Of a DNA stretch of 64,000 nt, positions 33,395 to 45,100 are shown piece by piece. The stretch's first letter is position 1, and each line of letters begins with the position of its first letter. Both the position numbers and the translations under genes were made by a program. This DNA comes from Eudorina sp. 2006-703-Eu-15. Taxonomy: Eukaryota; Chlorophyta; Chlorophyceae; Chlamydomonadales; Volvocaceae. The stretch is taken from positions 62,001-126,000 of the forward strand of contig BDSI01000059.1 in assembly GCA_003117195.1 (NCBI GenBank), given 5' to 3'. Under the pieces are notes generated by a model. The model had not been told where the DNA came from, made no database searches, and saw only the letters and a list, made by a program, of their open reading frames with translations.

Positions 33395-33475
33395 CTCATT
33401 CTTCCTCCAGACGTCTCCAGACGTCTCATTCTTCCTCCAGACGTCTCCAGACCATTCTTCCTCCAGACCGTTGCG
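33395..33475. repeat. Short tandem repeat with ATTCTTCCTCCAGAC
   Basis: A 30-base unit containing CATTCTTCCTCCAGACGTCT is repeated about two and a half times. Confidence 0.7.
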
Positions 33476-34804
33476 GTGGGTACTCCCCCTCGCCTGCTCC
33501 CTGCAACATCTGCGACACGGCGGTAAAGTCTCTGTCGGGACTGGTCAGGCCCACCGCTGTGCGCGCTCTCCTTCGTCACATGCAACGCCTTGACGGGCTC
33601 GCCTGACTGGCGCTGGTCTTGGCAGCAATCTACAGCAGCAGCTCCGGCGACCGATGCGTTGTCTTGAGTGAACTCTGTCACAGTGGAACCCCCGCACACC
33701 GCGCCATCAGTTGATCGTTACTTGCGATGCTCCGTGGCACCTGCCCAAACTTGATTCCGTCAACAGCCAACAGTGGCCTACCAGGGGGCAAGGGGCGACA
33801 GTCGACGGCGCCCACACGGTCGTAAGTGTTAGACACGCAGCGGAGGAGGGACTGCGCTGTCGGGCGCCATTGTGGCGGGCTCGGGCATGTCGCTGTCACT
33901 GCCCCTGACGTTGACCCAGACGTTGTCGTGGCGACGACAGCTGCCATAATGCAAGGAAGCTAGAGGAGCTCAACAATGGCGGCGGAAGTCACGTGCGCGC
34001 AGCTAGCGCAGCGAGTTGGCAGTCGTCATAACACGGTAGCAGCAGGGTCATGCGGGAGAAGTCAGCCTGTTTGCCGAGATTAGAGCCGCATTGAACTGTC
34101 CAGCAATCCAGGCCGGCGGTGGTTTACAGCCAGAAGTCGTGGGTCGCCGACAGGGGCGAAGGCAAGTTGGCCGGTCATCAGCGACCAGGCTGATAGAGAT
34201 CACCACTGACTGCGTTCCTTGTTGCGCAGACGTCATTAATAACCTATAAAGCTATAAAAGTCCGGGCGATCGGAACAAAGAGAGGTGGGTCGGGTCCCAG
34301 TGCTCGGGTTGGATCCTATAGGGTGGGGTCGGGTCAGGTCCCAGGGTTTGGGTCGTGTCCTTGGACAGACAACAGCGGCATAGACTTTTGCATTGCCACG
34401 ACAAGTCATGCCCCAAACTATCGTCAAGCCTTCGAGAACCTGGGACAATCAGGACCAAGCCCGCATGGAGCCAGCCGTCCGCGAACGAGCGCAGTACCCG
34501 ATCGCGATAAAGCCGGGCTGGTGGCACCCATTCGCGTGGTCGTTAATCGTTACGAATCGTACGGAACAGGCGGGAACATGCTGCGAGAACCGGTTGGCTC
34601 CAATAAATGTATTTTTATCGCTGCTGCGCAGTGTTCCCACACAACGTTGTGTCTTGACGTTCAAACAACGTAGGCAAGAGGATACCAAACTGAATTTCAT
34701 GCGCCGTTAGCTGCAAGCATCGCAATCCTTTGATGATGTCTCTGACATAGCACGCCACATTCTAGTAGTTGCTCATGTAAATTAGCTGTTGCGCAAAGGA
34801 GGCC

Positions 34805-37504
34805 ATGTCTCAAGATGGAAACAACGTCGCCGTGTCCACGGAGCAAGTCCGCAACGCTATATCATCGCTGGTGGACCGCGAGAAGAATATGCTCACGGTG
34901 AAACACTTGCGAGCTTTTGCAGACGTGCGTACTGTCTCGAATCGTGGCATCCTCACTTTCGCAGAACCTCGATGGGGTTTCAAGCGCAATCATGACGGGA
35001 GCGGAATACCTGGCGATCCTGAAGGATAGCGCACAGGTGCGGGCTTGCTTCGCGCCAACATATCGGTCGATACCGGATTTCACCCGGGTTTGTGGCGGCC
35101 GTGCAGGTGGGCACCTACAAGGAGTTGATGTTGAACCTTGGGAAGCTGGACCATGAAATTCGCGCTCATCAGGCAGTCCTGCAGGGCCTCGCACAAACCT
35201 ACCAGGTGAGTACCCGCCTCTGCTCGTCCGCGCGGCCCTCTGTGCTCATGGTTCGTGGTAATCTCAGCGCGAGGAGCCGGTCCAAATGTACAACAACTCA
35301 TCCGGAGCTGATACCGCAGCGGCTACTGACCGGGATGACCACTGACGGTTGCGACCGCCGACGGTTGTGACCGCCGACGGTTGTGACCGCCGACGGTTGC
35401 GACCGCCGACGGTTGCGACCGCTGACGGTTGTGACCCCCGACCGGATCACGCGTCTGGGTCTGGGTTTGTGCAAGCGGTCACAACAAACACTTGGCAATG
35501 TTCGGTGCCTGTCAGACATTTCGTGGCCGTGCCTCAGGGCGCACCACCTTCCTCAGATCTAACACCCTGTCCTGCCCGACGGCGTACATCACCGTCAGCC
35601 GTTCTCCCCCGTCCACCCGTGCAACCCGGTCGCGCACTCCCCGACCGTTGAACACGGTGGCGACCACTCCTGGCGCCCGCCCCGGTCCCCCGACTGCCTA
35701 AGACCCGGTCCCCGACTGCCTAAGACCCGGTCCCCCGACTGCCTAAGACCCGGTCCCCCGACTGCCTAAGACCCGGTCCCCCGACTGCCTAAGACCCGGT
35801 CCCCGACTGCCTAAGACCCGCTGCTTCGAATCTATACGCCCCTCCCCCGCGACCTTTGCCCTGGCAGCAGTGCAACAGCGTCAAGACGTCGACCAATGTC
35901 CTGTATGGCCCTCCCTCCCTCCCCCGCGACATCCTCACAGGGCTCCCTGTCGGATACTGACTTCCGCGGGCTGCTGGACCAGGGCCTGGCGGACCGCCTG
36001 CAGCGAGAGCCGTGAGTGGTCCCGGCGGCGGGACTCTGGAGGGAAGCCTGAGCGAGCTTGTCTGGGTTGTTCGGGTTTGTTCGGGCTGAGATGCGGGAGG
36101 GGGAGGGGCGCGGGAGGTGCCGCGCGGGGACCTCGGGGTGCAAAGTTGCGGCCATCACTTACCGGTTGGTAAACCATGTTTTACGAAATGGGTCACCGTC
36201 CCGGGAAGAGATTCTAATACGAGTGGTGGGAGGTGCCGTAGCGCAACAGCATGCCGAATCGCCATTCCTGGCTTGCCAAGGGCGCCTCAACGGACGACGG
36301 TTGATTGGATAGAGGTTGGTGCATGCAACTGCAGGCGCCTGCCTTACACTGCATGCCGTGCGTGCCGGCCTCTTTCTGGTGGCCCAGGTACAAGCCGCAG
36401 GCCGACAAGCGCTTCAACGACTTCCTGGAGGTGGTGGGCGGGGAGCAGGGCCCGGGGGCTGGCGGGGCGGACGAGGAGCTGGGGGACGACGAGGACTTGA
36501 TGATGGAGGAGGACAGAGGCCGATCCTGGGTGAACGACAAGTGCCCGCTCTCTCTCAGGGACGTGAGTGCGCTTGGTGTGCTGACCCATGGGTCAGGGTC
36601 CGCAGGAAGGGGCTATGTTTGCAAGGAGGGTATTGGTCCGCTCGGGGGCGCGGATCGGCCGGGTCGGCCTACCTGGCGTGGGGCACAGCCGCGCGGGTTC
36701 GACAGCGAGGCTGTGCCAGCTTGGATCAGAGCCAGGGTAACGGCTGGACGCACTGCGCGGGTGTGGGTTCAGCTGGGTCGGCAAGGAAGAGGAGGTCGCT
36801 CTACCCTAGAGAAACCCGCCTGTGTGTGAAGCGCAATCGAGTTGCGGAACGGGGAAAGTAGTGCCGGTGTCACTCTGTCCCTGCCCACTTCCCTTGCTCA
36901 ACCATGGCTTGCAGCTTACTTCGCGCATCCTTGTGATGGTTTGGCGTCGTTTTGATCCCTCTCCCCCGTCCCCACCCCTCGGGGTCTTCCGCCCTGCCTC
37001 ACCCGTCGTACAGGTCATGGAACTGACGCGCCCGGTCAAGGATCCCGTGGGTTATGTGTACGAGCACGAGAGCATTATGGAGTTCTTGCGGTCGCGTCCT
37101 GCGGGTGTGCGGAAGCACCCAGTTGCGGGTGAGGCAGGCAGGCGGGCAGGCAGGCAGGCGGGCTGGCAGGAGGGCCATTACCTAGGTCTGTGCATTCAGC
37201 CAGAATGCCCTGCCCTGGTCCAACTCGGCCCACGTCCGGATTCCGGGATAGGCGTTGTCTTTCTTCCTTAGGTTGCCGTGTCGCCGCCCCACGCGCCACT
37301 GGGGCGCTGCGATGCCCTTTCTTTATCCGCGCCACTTGCCGCTCCCCAGGTGTGCAAGCGCCACTCACAGCAGCCGACCTCCGTCCCGCGGAGGATGTGC
37401 TGCGCGCCAAGCGGCGGCAGCGGCTGCTGAAGGCGATGGGCGGCGGGGGAGGCAGCGGCGAGGGCAACGACAGCAGGGAAGGGGAAGAGATCATTGACGT
37501 GTGA
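34805..37504 (+). CDS. NSE2: E3 SUMO-protein ligase NSE2/MMS21-like, SMC5/6 complex
   Basis: NSE2 is the SUMO ligase subunit of the SMC5/6 complex, acting in DNA repair. Seven exons with agreeing phases: 34805-34924, 34965-35036, 35107-35205, 35941-36011, 36388-36562, 37014-37128, 37350-37504; 268 residues from ATG to TGA. The N-terminal half is helical (for example KELMLNLGKLDHEIRAHQ), as expected for the part that binds SMC5. An acidic stretch lies near residues 150-162. The SP-RING-like part runs from NDKCPLS (170-176) through PVKDPVGYVYE to HPVAGV (214-219) and a final helix. The canonical ligand positions CxH and CPxxGC are replaced: GYVYE for CGHTYE, and HPVAGV for CPxxGC. The fold may thus be U-box-like and zinc-free. 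A different RING/U-box protein is possible, but the overall plan fits NSE2 best. Confidence 0.8.
35344..35439. repeat. 16-bp tandem repeat in NSE2 intron 3
   Basis: Six units of GACGGTTGYGACCGCC lie head to tail. Units differ only at one T/C position and near the array end. Confidence 0.85.
35686..35822. repeat. 22-23-bp tandem repeat in NSE2 intron 3
   Basis: Six almost identical units containing CCCGACTGCCTAAGACCCGG lie in tandem, differing mainly by one C in a C run. The array is in the same intron as the 16-bp array, about 120 bases before the next acceptor. Confidence 0.88.
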
Positions 37505-40500
37505 GGGGACCTCGGACGCCGCGAGCCCCGCAGCCTCCGACGGGCGGTGAAGGTGCGGCTGGTCTGCTGGCGGCGGGGCCGCGATGGGCCGCGGTTAGGG
37601 TCCCCCGGCCTTCGGAGCGCGGCGCTCTGCCGCACCTCGTCGGCCGAGGGGATGTGGCGTAGGCGGGTTTCGGTGCACCATGTGCATTAATTACTTTGAG
37701 TGTTGCGGTGTGAATGGCCCTGCTGATGACTTCCGGGCCCTGTCTTGACTCAGTTAGTCAGTCATGTTTTTTGAGTCTACGCCATGGGGCGCCCCTCACC
37801 ATGATGTAGCGTCTTCCACCGTAATTACATCGTCACCAACGAACCATACGAAACCGCTGGTGAAGCTAAGTCGGTTGAACCAGACATCCCAGGACCCCCC
37901 TTGTTCTGTGTGTGTTCGGAGGCGCGCGGGCCTCTGGCTGTACCACCGCGGCAGTTCCGGTGGGTGAGGACGTGGGATGATCGAGAGCGGGACGCGGCGG
38001 CGGACCGATACGGGCTCCCAAGCGCCGCAGCGTGAGGGGGCGGACGCGTCGACAGCGCGAATTGTGACATCGTTTGGATGCAACGCAAGGCGAACAGGCC
38101 GCGCGGGGGTGGTGTTCAAGCATCACGAAGTTGGCTGGACTGCTGCAGTGCTGCTTCGGCGCTGCCGTACACCGAAACCGGACACAAGAGGTGGTGTCAC
38201 CGGAAGGAGGCGGACCTGCCGCCCCTTCATGGGGTCAATCAATGCAGCGGTGAAACCGACCTGCCACCCCTCGGCACCTTTGCGTGCGTGGGGAGTCCCG
38301 GTGAGCCGCTACGTGAGACGTCTGTGGTGGGACACGAGCTCCACCGCACATGAAGACTGAACATGAACGACCACAGCGCAATGGCCGCCAGCGAACAGAT
38401 GTGCGATTGTGTTGTGGTCTTGTGGAGTCGCCAGCCGAACAATTGGACGCACGTGTTCCTAGCGCGTGAGGTGGGACAGGCACAGACAGGCGGCATGATG
38501 GCACCTGTTGATCTCAAACGGCCTCGCCTGTCCTGGATATCACGAAGCTTAGAAAGCGACGCCCAAGCGTAGGGCGGCCGGGAGGGCGGAGCCGCGGCAA
38601 AAGCTGTGTGTGTCAAACACACGCAGTTCTTGAATGGTGTCAGTACGCAAGGGTCGCATCTCCTTTGGTACGTAACACTAAGCCCTCGACGCAGGCCTCG
38701 GCCCCTGTTGTTGCTGTGGGTCGCTGCACGGTAAGCAGGACCTTCGGGGCCGCCACACCTGGACCAACCAGCATACGACGGCACAAGGTGTGATGAAGGG
38801 ACGAGAGCCTCAACCCCACAATCCACCCGGGCCGGCGTCCACGCAGGCCATACCGTGCAGGACCGTAATTGCAATATCACACACCCCATATCATACCGAC
38901 CCACGACCCGAATTTCGTTCGTTCCAACAGTACTGTGGACGTGGCGATAGCCCGTCGCTCCTCCGTGCGGGTGGGCGGGACAGCCACCTCAGCCACCTCA
39001 AGTGCAGAACCGCACCTGGGCCTCAGACGCCCCAGCCCCGCGGCGCCACCGTGCATCATCACACACCTTCGCTGCCCACCGCGCCCAACTCTAGCAGGGA
39101 GACATGCACGGGCGTGAATTATCGCCGCCACCGCGGCGGGGATGGGGGCGTTGGGATTGGGGCACGGGGGTGGCCGCAGGAGCTCGCTCCAGGTGCCGTG
39201 GGAGGGGGGCGGCGACCGCCCATACATCTTGGGGCTCCTGGCGCGCAGCCTCATCGCTTCCGACCTCCTCCACCCACCGCTTCAACGTTGGGACTTTCCA
39301 CGGCACTGCCCTGCCCGTCCCCCTGCCTAGTACAACAATGGAGCGGCGAAGCCCCGGATTAACGGCGGGCCGGTCAACAATAAGAAATCAACGAAAAGTC
39401 ACGCGCCGTGCAGATCGCAATGCGGCAGCACATCGCCGCGCGGCCGACGTACGGCAAGCAGCGTACAGCTTGTTGCCCCAAGCCATGCTCCTCGAGCGGA
39501 GCCACCGCCTCCGCCCGCTCCCCAATCAGCATGGGAGCGCCGCAGGACGGCGTATACAAGATCAACACGACTGTGACCCATACTGTGATACATCACATGT
39601 ACGGTGCGGTACGGTGCGTCATGCAGCAAGCACACTTGGATTGGCTCCACGCGTCGGGTCACCCTGCCCGGGTGCGCGGGCGCGGCACGCCGCCCGCCCG
39701 CCGGGCTGCATCCGGACAGGAGCAGGAGCAGCCTCCGGCGGTGGCTTTTGCTGTGCCCGAGCAGGAACCCGCGGATGGCCGGGGCGGGGGCGGGGGCGGG
39801 GGCGGGGTCGCGCCCGGCCACCCGGCAGCCCACAAGCTGCTGTCCGCCAGGGGCGTGTCGTCTTCCTCTTCTTGTCACTCGGGTAATAGAGCCCTCCTCT
39901 CTCAACAGCCACGCCGCTGCACAGACACCCCACCTCTATACACAAACCGCACCTAAAACGACCCACGCGACCCATCCAGGGCTCACGTGCGCTGATTAAT
40001 TAAGCCCTCACCCTCCATTCCCCCCCTCCGCATCCACGCCGCATCCTTGGCCGCTCCGTCCCCACCGTGTGACCATACAATCCGCGTCAGGTATGTGCTG
40101 CAGCAGGTCCAGGTGGTCAGGTGCAGCGGCACTCGCGGGACCCCATCGAAAGGGCCGAAAAGCGAGGAGCCCCAAGCAGCGGGCTAAGCATGACCACTAC
40201 ACGTGCTCTAAAACGTGCGGGATCGTGCGTGCCCTGTCACGTGCCCGTGCCTAGCTCGAAATCAAACCCGCAAGGCCTCCGTTCCCCATCCCCCGCCTTC
40301 CCCCATCATTCGCACCCTTTCATTCTTCACCCCCACCCCCCATTCGCACCCAAAATACACATCGGCTCGCACCCCGCAGGCATCTATTGGCGTCGCCCTC
40401 CCTGGTTCTTTCCCTCACTTGTGTCTTCCACAGCCCATTGCGAAGTGCCACCGCAAAGACAGCCATTGCAGTGCAGCTTTGTTCTTCTCTTCGTATTCTC

Positions 40501-42127
40501 GGGGAGGAGGCGCCCCGACCCCCGCGCCGCGCGAGCGAGCGTGTCAAACCCCCAGTGGCCTTCGGGTTCGTCCCTAATCAGGCCCAACCCACCCCTTCGT
40601 CCCGTGCAGTACAACCACAATCCACGTGCCATTGGAAACAGAGATGGGCGAGAGGTACGGAGGTGGCCTGCCCTCCCATACGCCCCTCCAAGGGGCGGAG
40701 AGGCAGCGGCGACGAAGGGGCAGGAGCTGCACCAGGGACGGAGAGCGGCACCGACCCGACCCAGATCAGCTCCACAACGGACAAAGCCAACCAACGCCGT
40801 ACGATGTCAGAGCCGCCACTCAAAAGTCAGTGCGTGCGTGCGCGGAAGCGTTACCGAGTGCCGGCCGCTTTCCTCCTCCGCCGGGTCCGGGTGTTGGTTG
40901 ATGGACCGCCTCATGCAATAGGGTATCTACACTTTCACCGTTGATGCACATGTGCCGTATGCCGCCCGCGTCAGGCAGGCAGGCAGGCGGGCTGAGGGCG
41001 CCTGGGCGGGGGACAAGGGGCCAAGACCCTCAAAGTTCTATAGCCCACCCCGGCAGCAAAGACCGCCGCCCAGCGCTGCCGATCATGTGCAGCCCCCGCG
41101 TGAACCAAACTGATTTCTCATCTTGCTGCCGCCCCCCAACCTCACCAAGTCACACCACCATCATCATAAGCACCGCCATTGCCACCCCGCCACCTCCGCA
41201 CTCCCACAACGCGCCTCCATTCCCCAACCGCCATCCATAGCAGTCCGACGTTGATCACGCACCGAGGACGGATATCACCGCCCGCGGTGGCCCCTCCCCC
41301 CGAGAGAGCGCGCGCGTCGTCCAGCTCGGCCACAGCTGCGCGTGCGCGGCACCAAGACCCGTCCCTCCCTCCCTCCCCCCCCGCCGCAAGCAGGCGACAC
41401 GACCTCACCGCACGGCCGCAGCGGGGGGCTGCCGAGGCCACGCGCTACGGTACCTGCGCCACCCCGACACCGCCCCTGCCGCACCCGAATCGTGAAATAC
41501 CCCGGGGAGGCTGCGACGGTACCCCCGTGAGAGAGCCCTCCCCCCCTCAAGGCGGGATGGCTGGGGCCCAGCAACCGGTGACGAAACGCGGCCCCCGTGA
41601 CCCGCCGCCCGGCGGGAAGCACGCACGGCCAACATATCGCCGAGTGCTTCACGCGCGATCGTCGCGGCGGCCGGTCGTCCCTCTCTATTGCGCCCCTCTC
41701 GGCCGTTCTCGGCCGGCCAACCCGCGTCGAACAGGAGACTAGACGCATGCCGATCCAGGCGGCCCATGGCGCGCGTGCTGCACCCCGCCGTGCGCCAGCT
41801 CCCCTTCCTGGCGCGTTTCCCCGAGCGATTCAAGCCAAGGCGCCTTGGGAAGGGCACAGGGCGGAGGCGCCTGCCCGCTGGGGGTTATAGGACACATTGA
41901 AGCTGCGCTGCTGCCACAGCAAACGCCGCCCCGTTGGAGGGTGCAAGGGAGGCGAGGGCGGCCCAAGCCGTGGGGCCATGCTCGGGGCACGGGCACCAAC
42001 GTTCCCCGTCGCCGCAGACCGACCGCACCGCACCACACCCTCCCCCTGACGTGGTGAGGTGGGTGAAAGGGGGCGGTGCGCGCCGTGACGCTGATCAACA
42101 GCGTACTGGGTGATCTAGAGAGTTGGG
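37505..42127. other. Convergent intergenic region, no gene recognised
   Basis: This 4.6 kb region lies between the 3' ends of NSE2 (+) and the BTB-BACK-SBP gene (-). I see no conserved protein segment, tRNA or clear transposon. A short GC-rich array of GGGCGG units occurs at 39780-39810. One copy of the GACATATTCAAACTG-type dispersed element may lie at 41886-41925. Both ends should contain 3' UTR. Confidence 0.45.
41886..41925 (+). repeat. Diverged copy of the intron-associated dispersed element
   Basis: TATAGGACACATTGAAGCTG followed by CGCTGCTGCCACAGCAAA matches the core of the element found in the neighbouring genes (GGTAGACATATTCAAACTG, CGCTGCTGCCAGAGCAAA). This copy is outside a gene. 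Confidence 0.45.
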
Positions 42128-45100
42128 CTACCCGCCCGGGACGGCCCTCTCCTCGTCCGCGTCCTCCTTCACCCCCGCTCCTCTGTGGCCGCTTCCGTCG
42201 CCGCCGCCGCCACCGTCGTTGGCACCCCCGCTGCTCCCATGAAGCCTGGTCGCCCGCCCCGACCCGTCTCCCGGAGCGCTGCCGCCACCGCCGGGCCCAG
42301 ACCCTGCCACCGCCGCCGCCGCCACCGCGACGGCTGCAGACGCCGCCGCTGCCGCGATGGCCTCCAGGCCCCCGGCCTTGGCCTCGTCAGCGCCGCCGCC
42401 AAGCGATCCCCCATCCCCCTCGCCCGCGGCATCGTCGGCGGCGGCCTGCGCAGCACCGCCGCCGCCGCTGCCGCGGCCCGCCGCGGACCCACCGCCGCTG
42501 GGACCACCTCCGCCGGAAGCCCCAGACAGCGCCTCCAGGAGGCTCCCGACCTGCACAGCGCCAGTCCCGCCGCCGCCAGCGCCGTTGGCGGCCCGGCCCA
42601 GGCCATCAAGCAGTTCGTTAAGGCGCCGCCCCGTGGGCGAGGCCAGCAACCCGCCGCCGCCGCCGCCGGTGCTGTTGCCCTGCAGCCCGGCCATGGCCGC
42701 CGCAAGCGCATCCGATAACGACATCCCCTCCGGAATGCTCAGCTGCGCTAGCTGCTGCAGCTGCTGAGCTTGTTGCTGCTGCTGTTGTTGCTGAGAAGTG
42801 GTGGTGGCGTGCTGACTGCCGGCGCCCAGGCTAGCCATGGCCGCCGCAAGACTGGCGGACCCGAGCTGCTGTATCAACTTGGTCCCGATGTCGGCGGCGG
42901 CGCCGGTGGTGGCGGCGGCCGCCGCCGCCGCGGCGGCGCCGGCGTTGGCCCCCGCGTCCTCCGACATGGGGCTGCCCCCCTGACCCATCTTCTTCGCGCG
43001 GCGCATGTTGTGTCGAGCCAACCTGCGGTAGAGGTTGGGGAATGGGGGGAGACGCGCCGGCTCGCTAGGGTTTATGATGTAAGGTAGACACAACGCTACC
43101 GTATGTGGAGGAGAGGTTGCAAACACGAGCCTTGACACAGCTGGGCTTGAGACGCGCATCTGCATCGGCACCCACCGAACCCGCTGAAACAAGCCCCCAT
43201 GACAGTGGTGGCATCGGTGGCACAACAGAACCAGGCCCCTCACTATCATAATCCGCTGACCATTAAACCTCCTCCCCATTCATACACACCACATACATAC
43301 ACTCCGGCCTTGCCTGCCGAGCAACACACATACACGGTACACACGGTTTGGGTCGGGCGGGCTTCTTCGCCACGCATACGCATACGGGCAACTGCTTGGG
43401 CCCTGCTCTGCCCCTTGCATGTCACGCATATCTGCTCTGCCTAACTAAAAGCACCACACACACACACACACTCCTGCCCTGCCGCCGATACACACACACG
43501 GTTTTTTTTCTACATACGCACACGCTTCGGGCGGGTTCCTTTCATCAACACACAGAATCCCACGCTTCCCGGCCCCCCTTACATGGTGCGGCATGACCGG
43601 CGATTGCCGTCGAACTCCGTCAGGTGGTGGAAGCGGCCGCACTGCTGACAGAAGCGCTGCGGCACGCCGTCCTTCAGCACGGAGGGGACCTTGAGGTGGA
43701 ACTCGCCTGCAGCGCGGGCCGGGTCGGGACGGGCCGGAGGGGTGGATGGGTGGGTTTAAGGCATTGAGAGGCATTGCCCGGAGGGGGCAGGACAAGGGCG
43801 GGTCGCGGAAGGGCCGGAGGGGTCTCACGGCGGCAAGAGGGGACAGGACGGCGCCGATAGTGCAGGACAGGTCAGGAGGAGGAGGAGGAGGGGGACGGAG
43901 CGAGCCCAACCGAGCGCAGGGCAGGGCAGGTGGGTGACGCCGTCCCGGAGCCCGCTGCCCACTCACAGATCTTGTACCGCAGGTGGTAGTCTCGCAGTCC
44001 TGTCAGGTCCGCGTAGCAGCCCTCCACGTGGCACACGCCCTTGACCTGAGGGGGCAAGGGAAGGAAGGGGGAGGGGTGCAAAAAGAATGACAGCCCAGAC
44101 ACACCGAGAAGGGGAGGGGGGGTGTCGGCGAGGGGCGGCTCGAGAGGCGGTCGGCGAGGGGACCAGGACACTGGTCGACACATTCAAACTGCGCTGCGGC
44201 CAGAGCAAAAGGGTAACGCGTGGGGGTTCAGCCAGGTTGTCAGACAGGGGTTTAGCAGATACCAAATTTGGCAGACTGCCAGAACGAAAATCCGGTTGAC
44301 GCAGAACGTGACCGGGGCCAAGCGGAAGACCGTGCGGGGCCCACCCAGGCACCCGCTACCCACCCCCAACGACCCGATACGGCATGTCTTGATGTCTACC
44401 AATTTCCTGTAACCCCAACGGCCCCAGCTGCGGCCCTCCCCCGACCCGCCGAAGCCCATAACCGCTCACAGCCGCACCCACCCACCCACCTGCGGCGTCC
44501 TACGGTCCCGCGGCGGCGGATCCGGGTAGGCCGCGGGCTGAGGCGGGGGCTGGGGCGGCGCTTGAGGCTGCCCGAGCGCGCCGAGGGCCCCGCCGCCTCC
44601 AAAGCCCCCGGCCCCCCCGCCTCCACCGCCTCCGGGCGACAGCACGTCCTGCTCGCCCGACAGCCCTCGGCCCAGGACGGGGAGCGGCTCTGTGCGGGTC
44701 GGAAGGAGCAGGCGCGCGAGGGAGCAGGAGACGACAAGAGTGGTGTGGATGGGTCCGCCAAAGAGCGGGATCAATGTGGGAGCCGGCAAGAAGGCCGGGG
44801 GTACGGTAGCGAGGTGGTAGGTATGTATCGGCTGTGCCGACTGCCATAAAGATTCAATGTGCACCAATTCGTTTCGCCATCAGTCGCCCATGCTACAGCG
44901 AGGCCGCTGCCCTCACCCTGTTCCCATCCGCTGCTGCGGCGGCTGTCCTCCGTCCGAGGCCGCTTGCCGCGGTTCGCGGCGGCCGCCGCCGCCAACGCGC
45001 CCGCGAAGCCGCCCCCCTGCCCCTCCTCCAGCTCCCGCCGCAACCCCGCCAGGCTGCCCAGCCGCTGCGCCAGCGCCGCCGCCCCCGCGCCGCCTTCCAG

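Larger units (their letters stand above)
30316..34804. other. Divergent low-GC intergenic region with probable retroelement remnant
   Basis: This 4.5 kb region separates the kinase start (minus) from the NSE2 start (plus). Most of it is clearly less GC-rich than the genes. It should hold both promoters. An open frame of 166 codons at 30444-30944 (+) has no motif I recognise and is not called as a gene. A probable non-LTR retroelement 3' end lies at 32525-33040, and small local repeats lie at 32183-32270 and 33395-33470. Confidence 0.5.

Noticed and set aside
35344..35822. CRISPR-like array in the NSE2 intron
   Set aside because: Units are directly contiguous without unique spacers, so these are ordinary minisatellites, in a eukaryotic intron.
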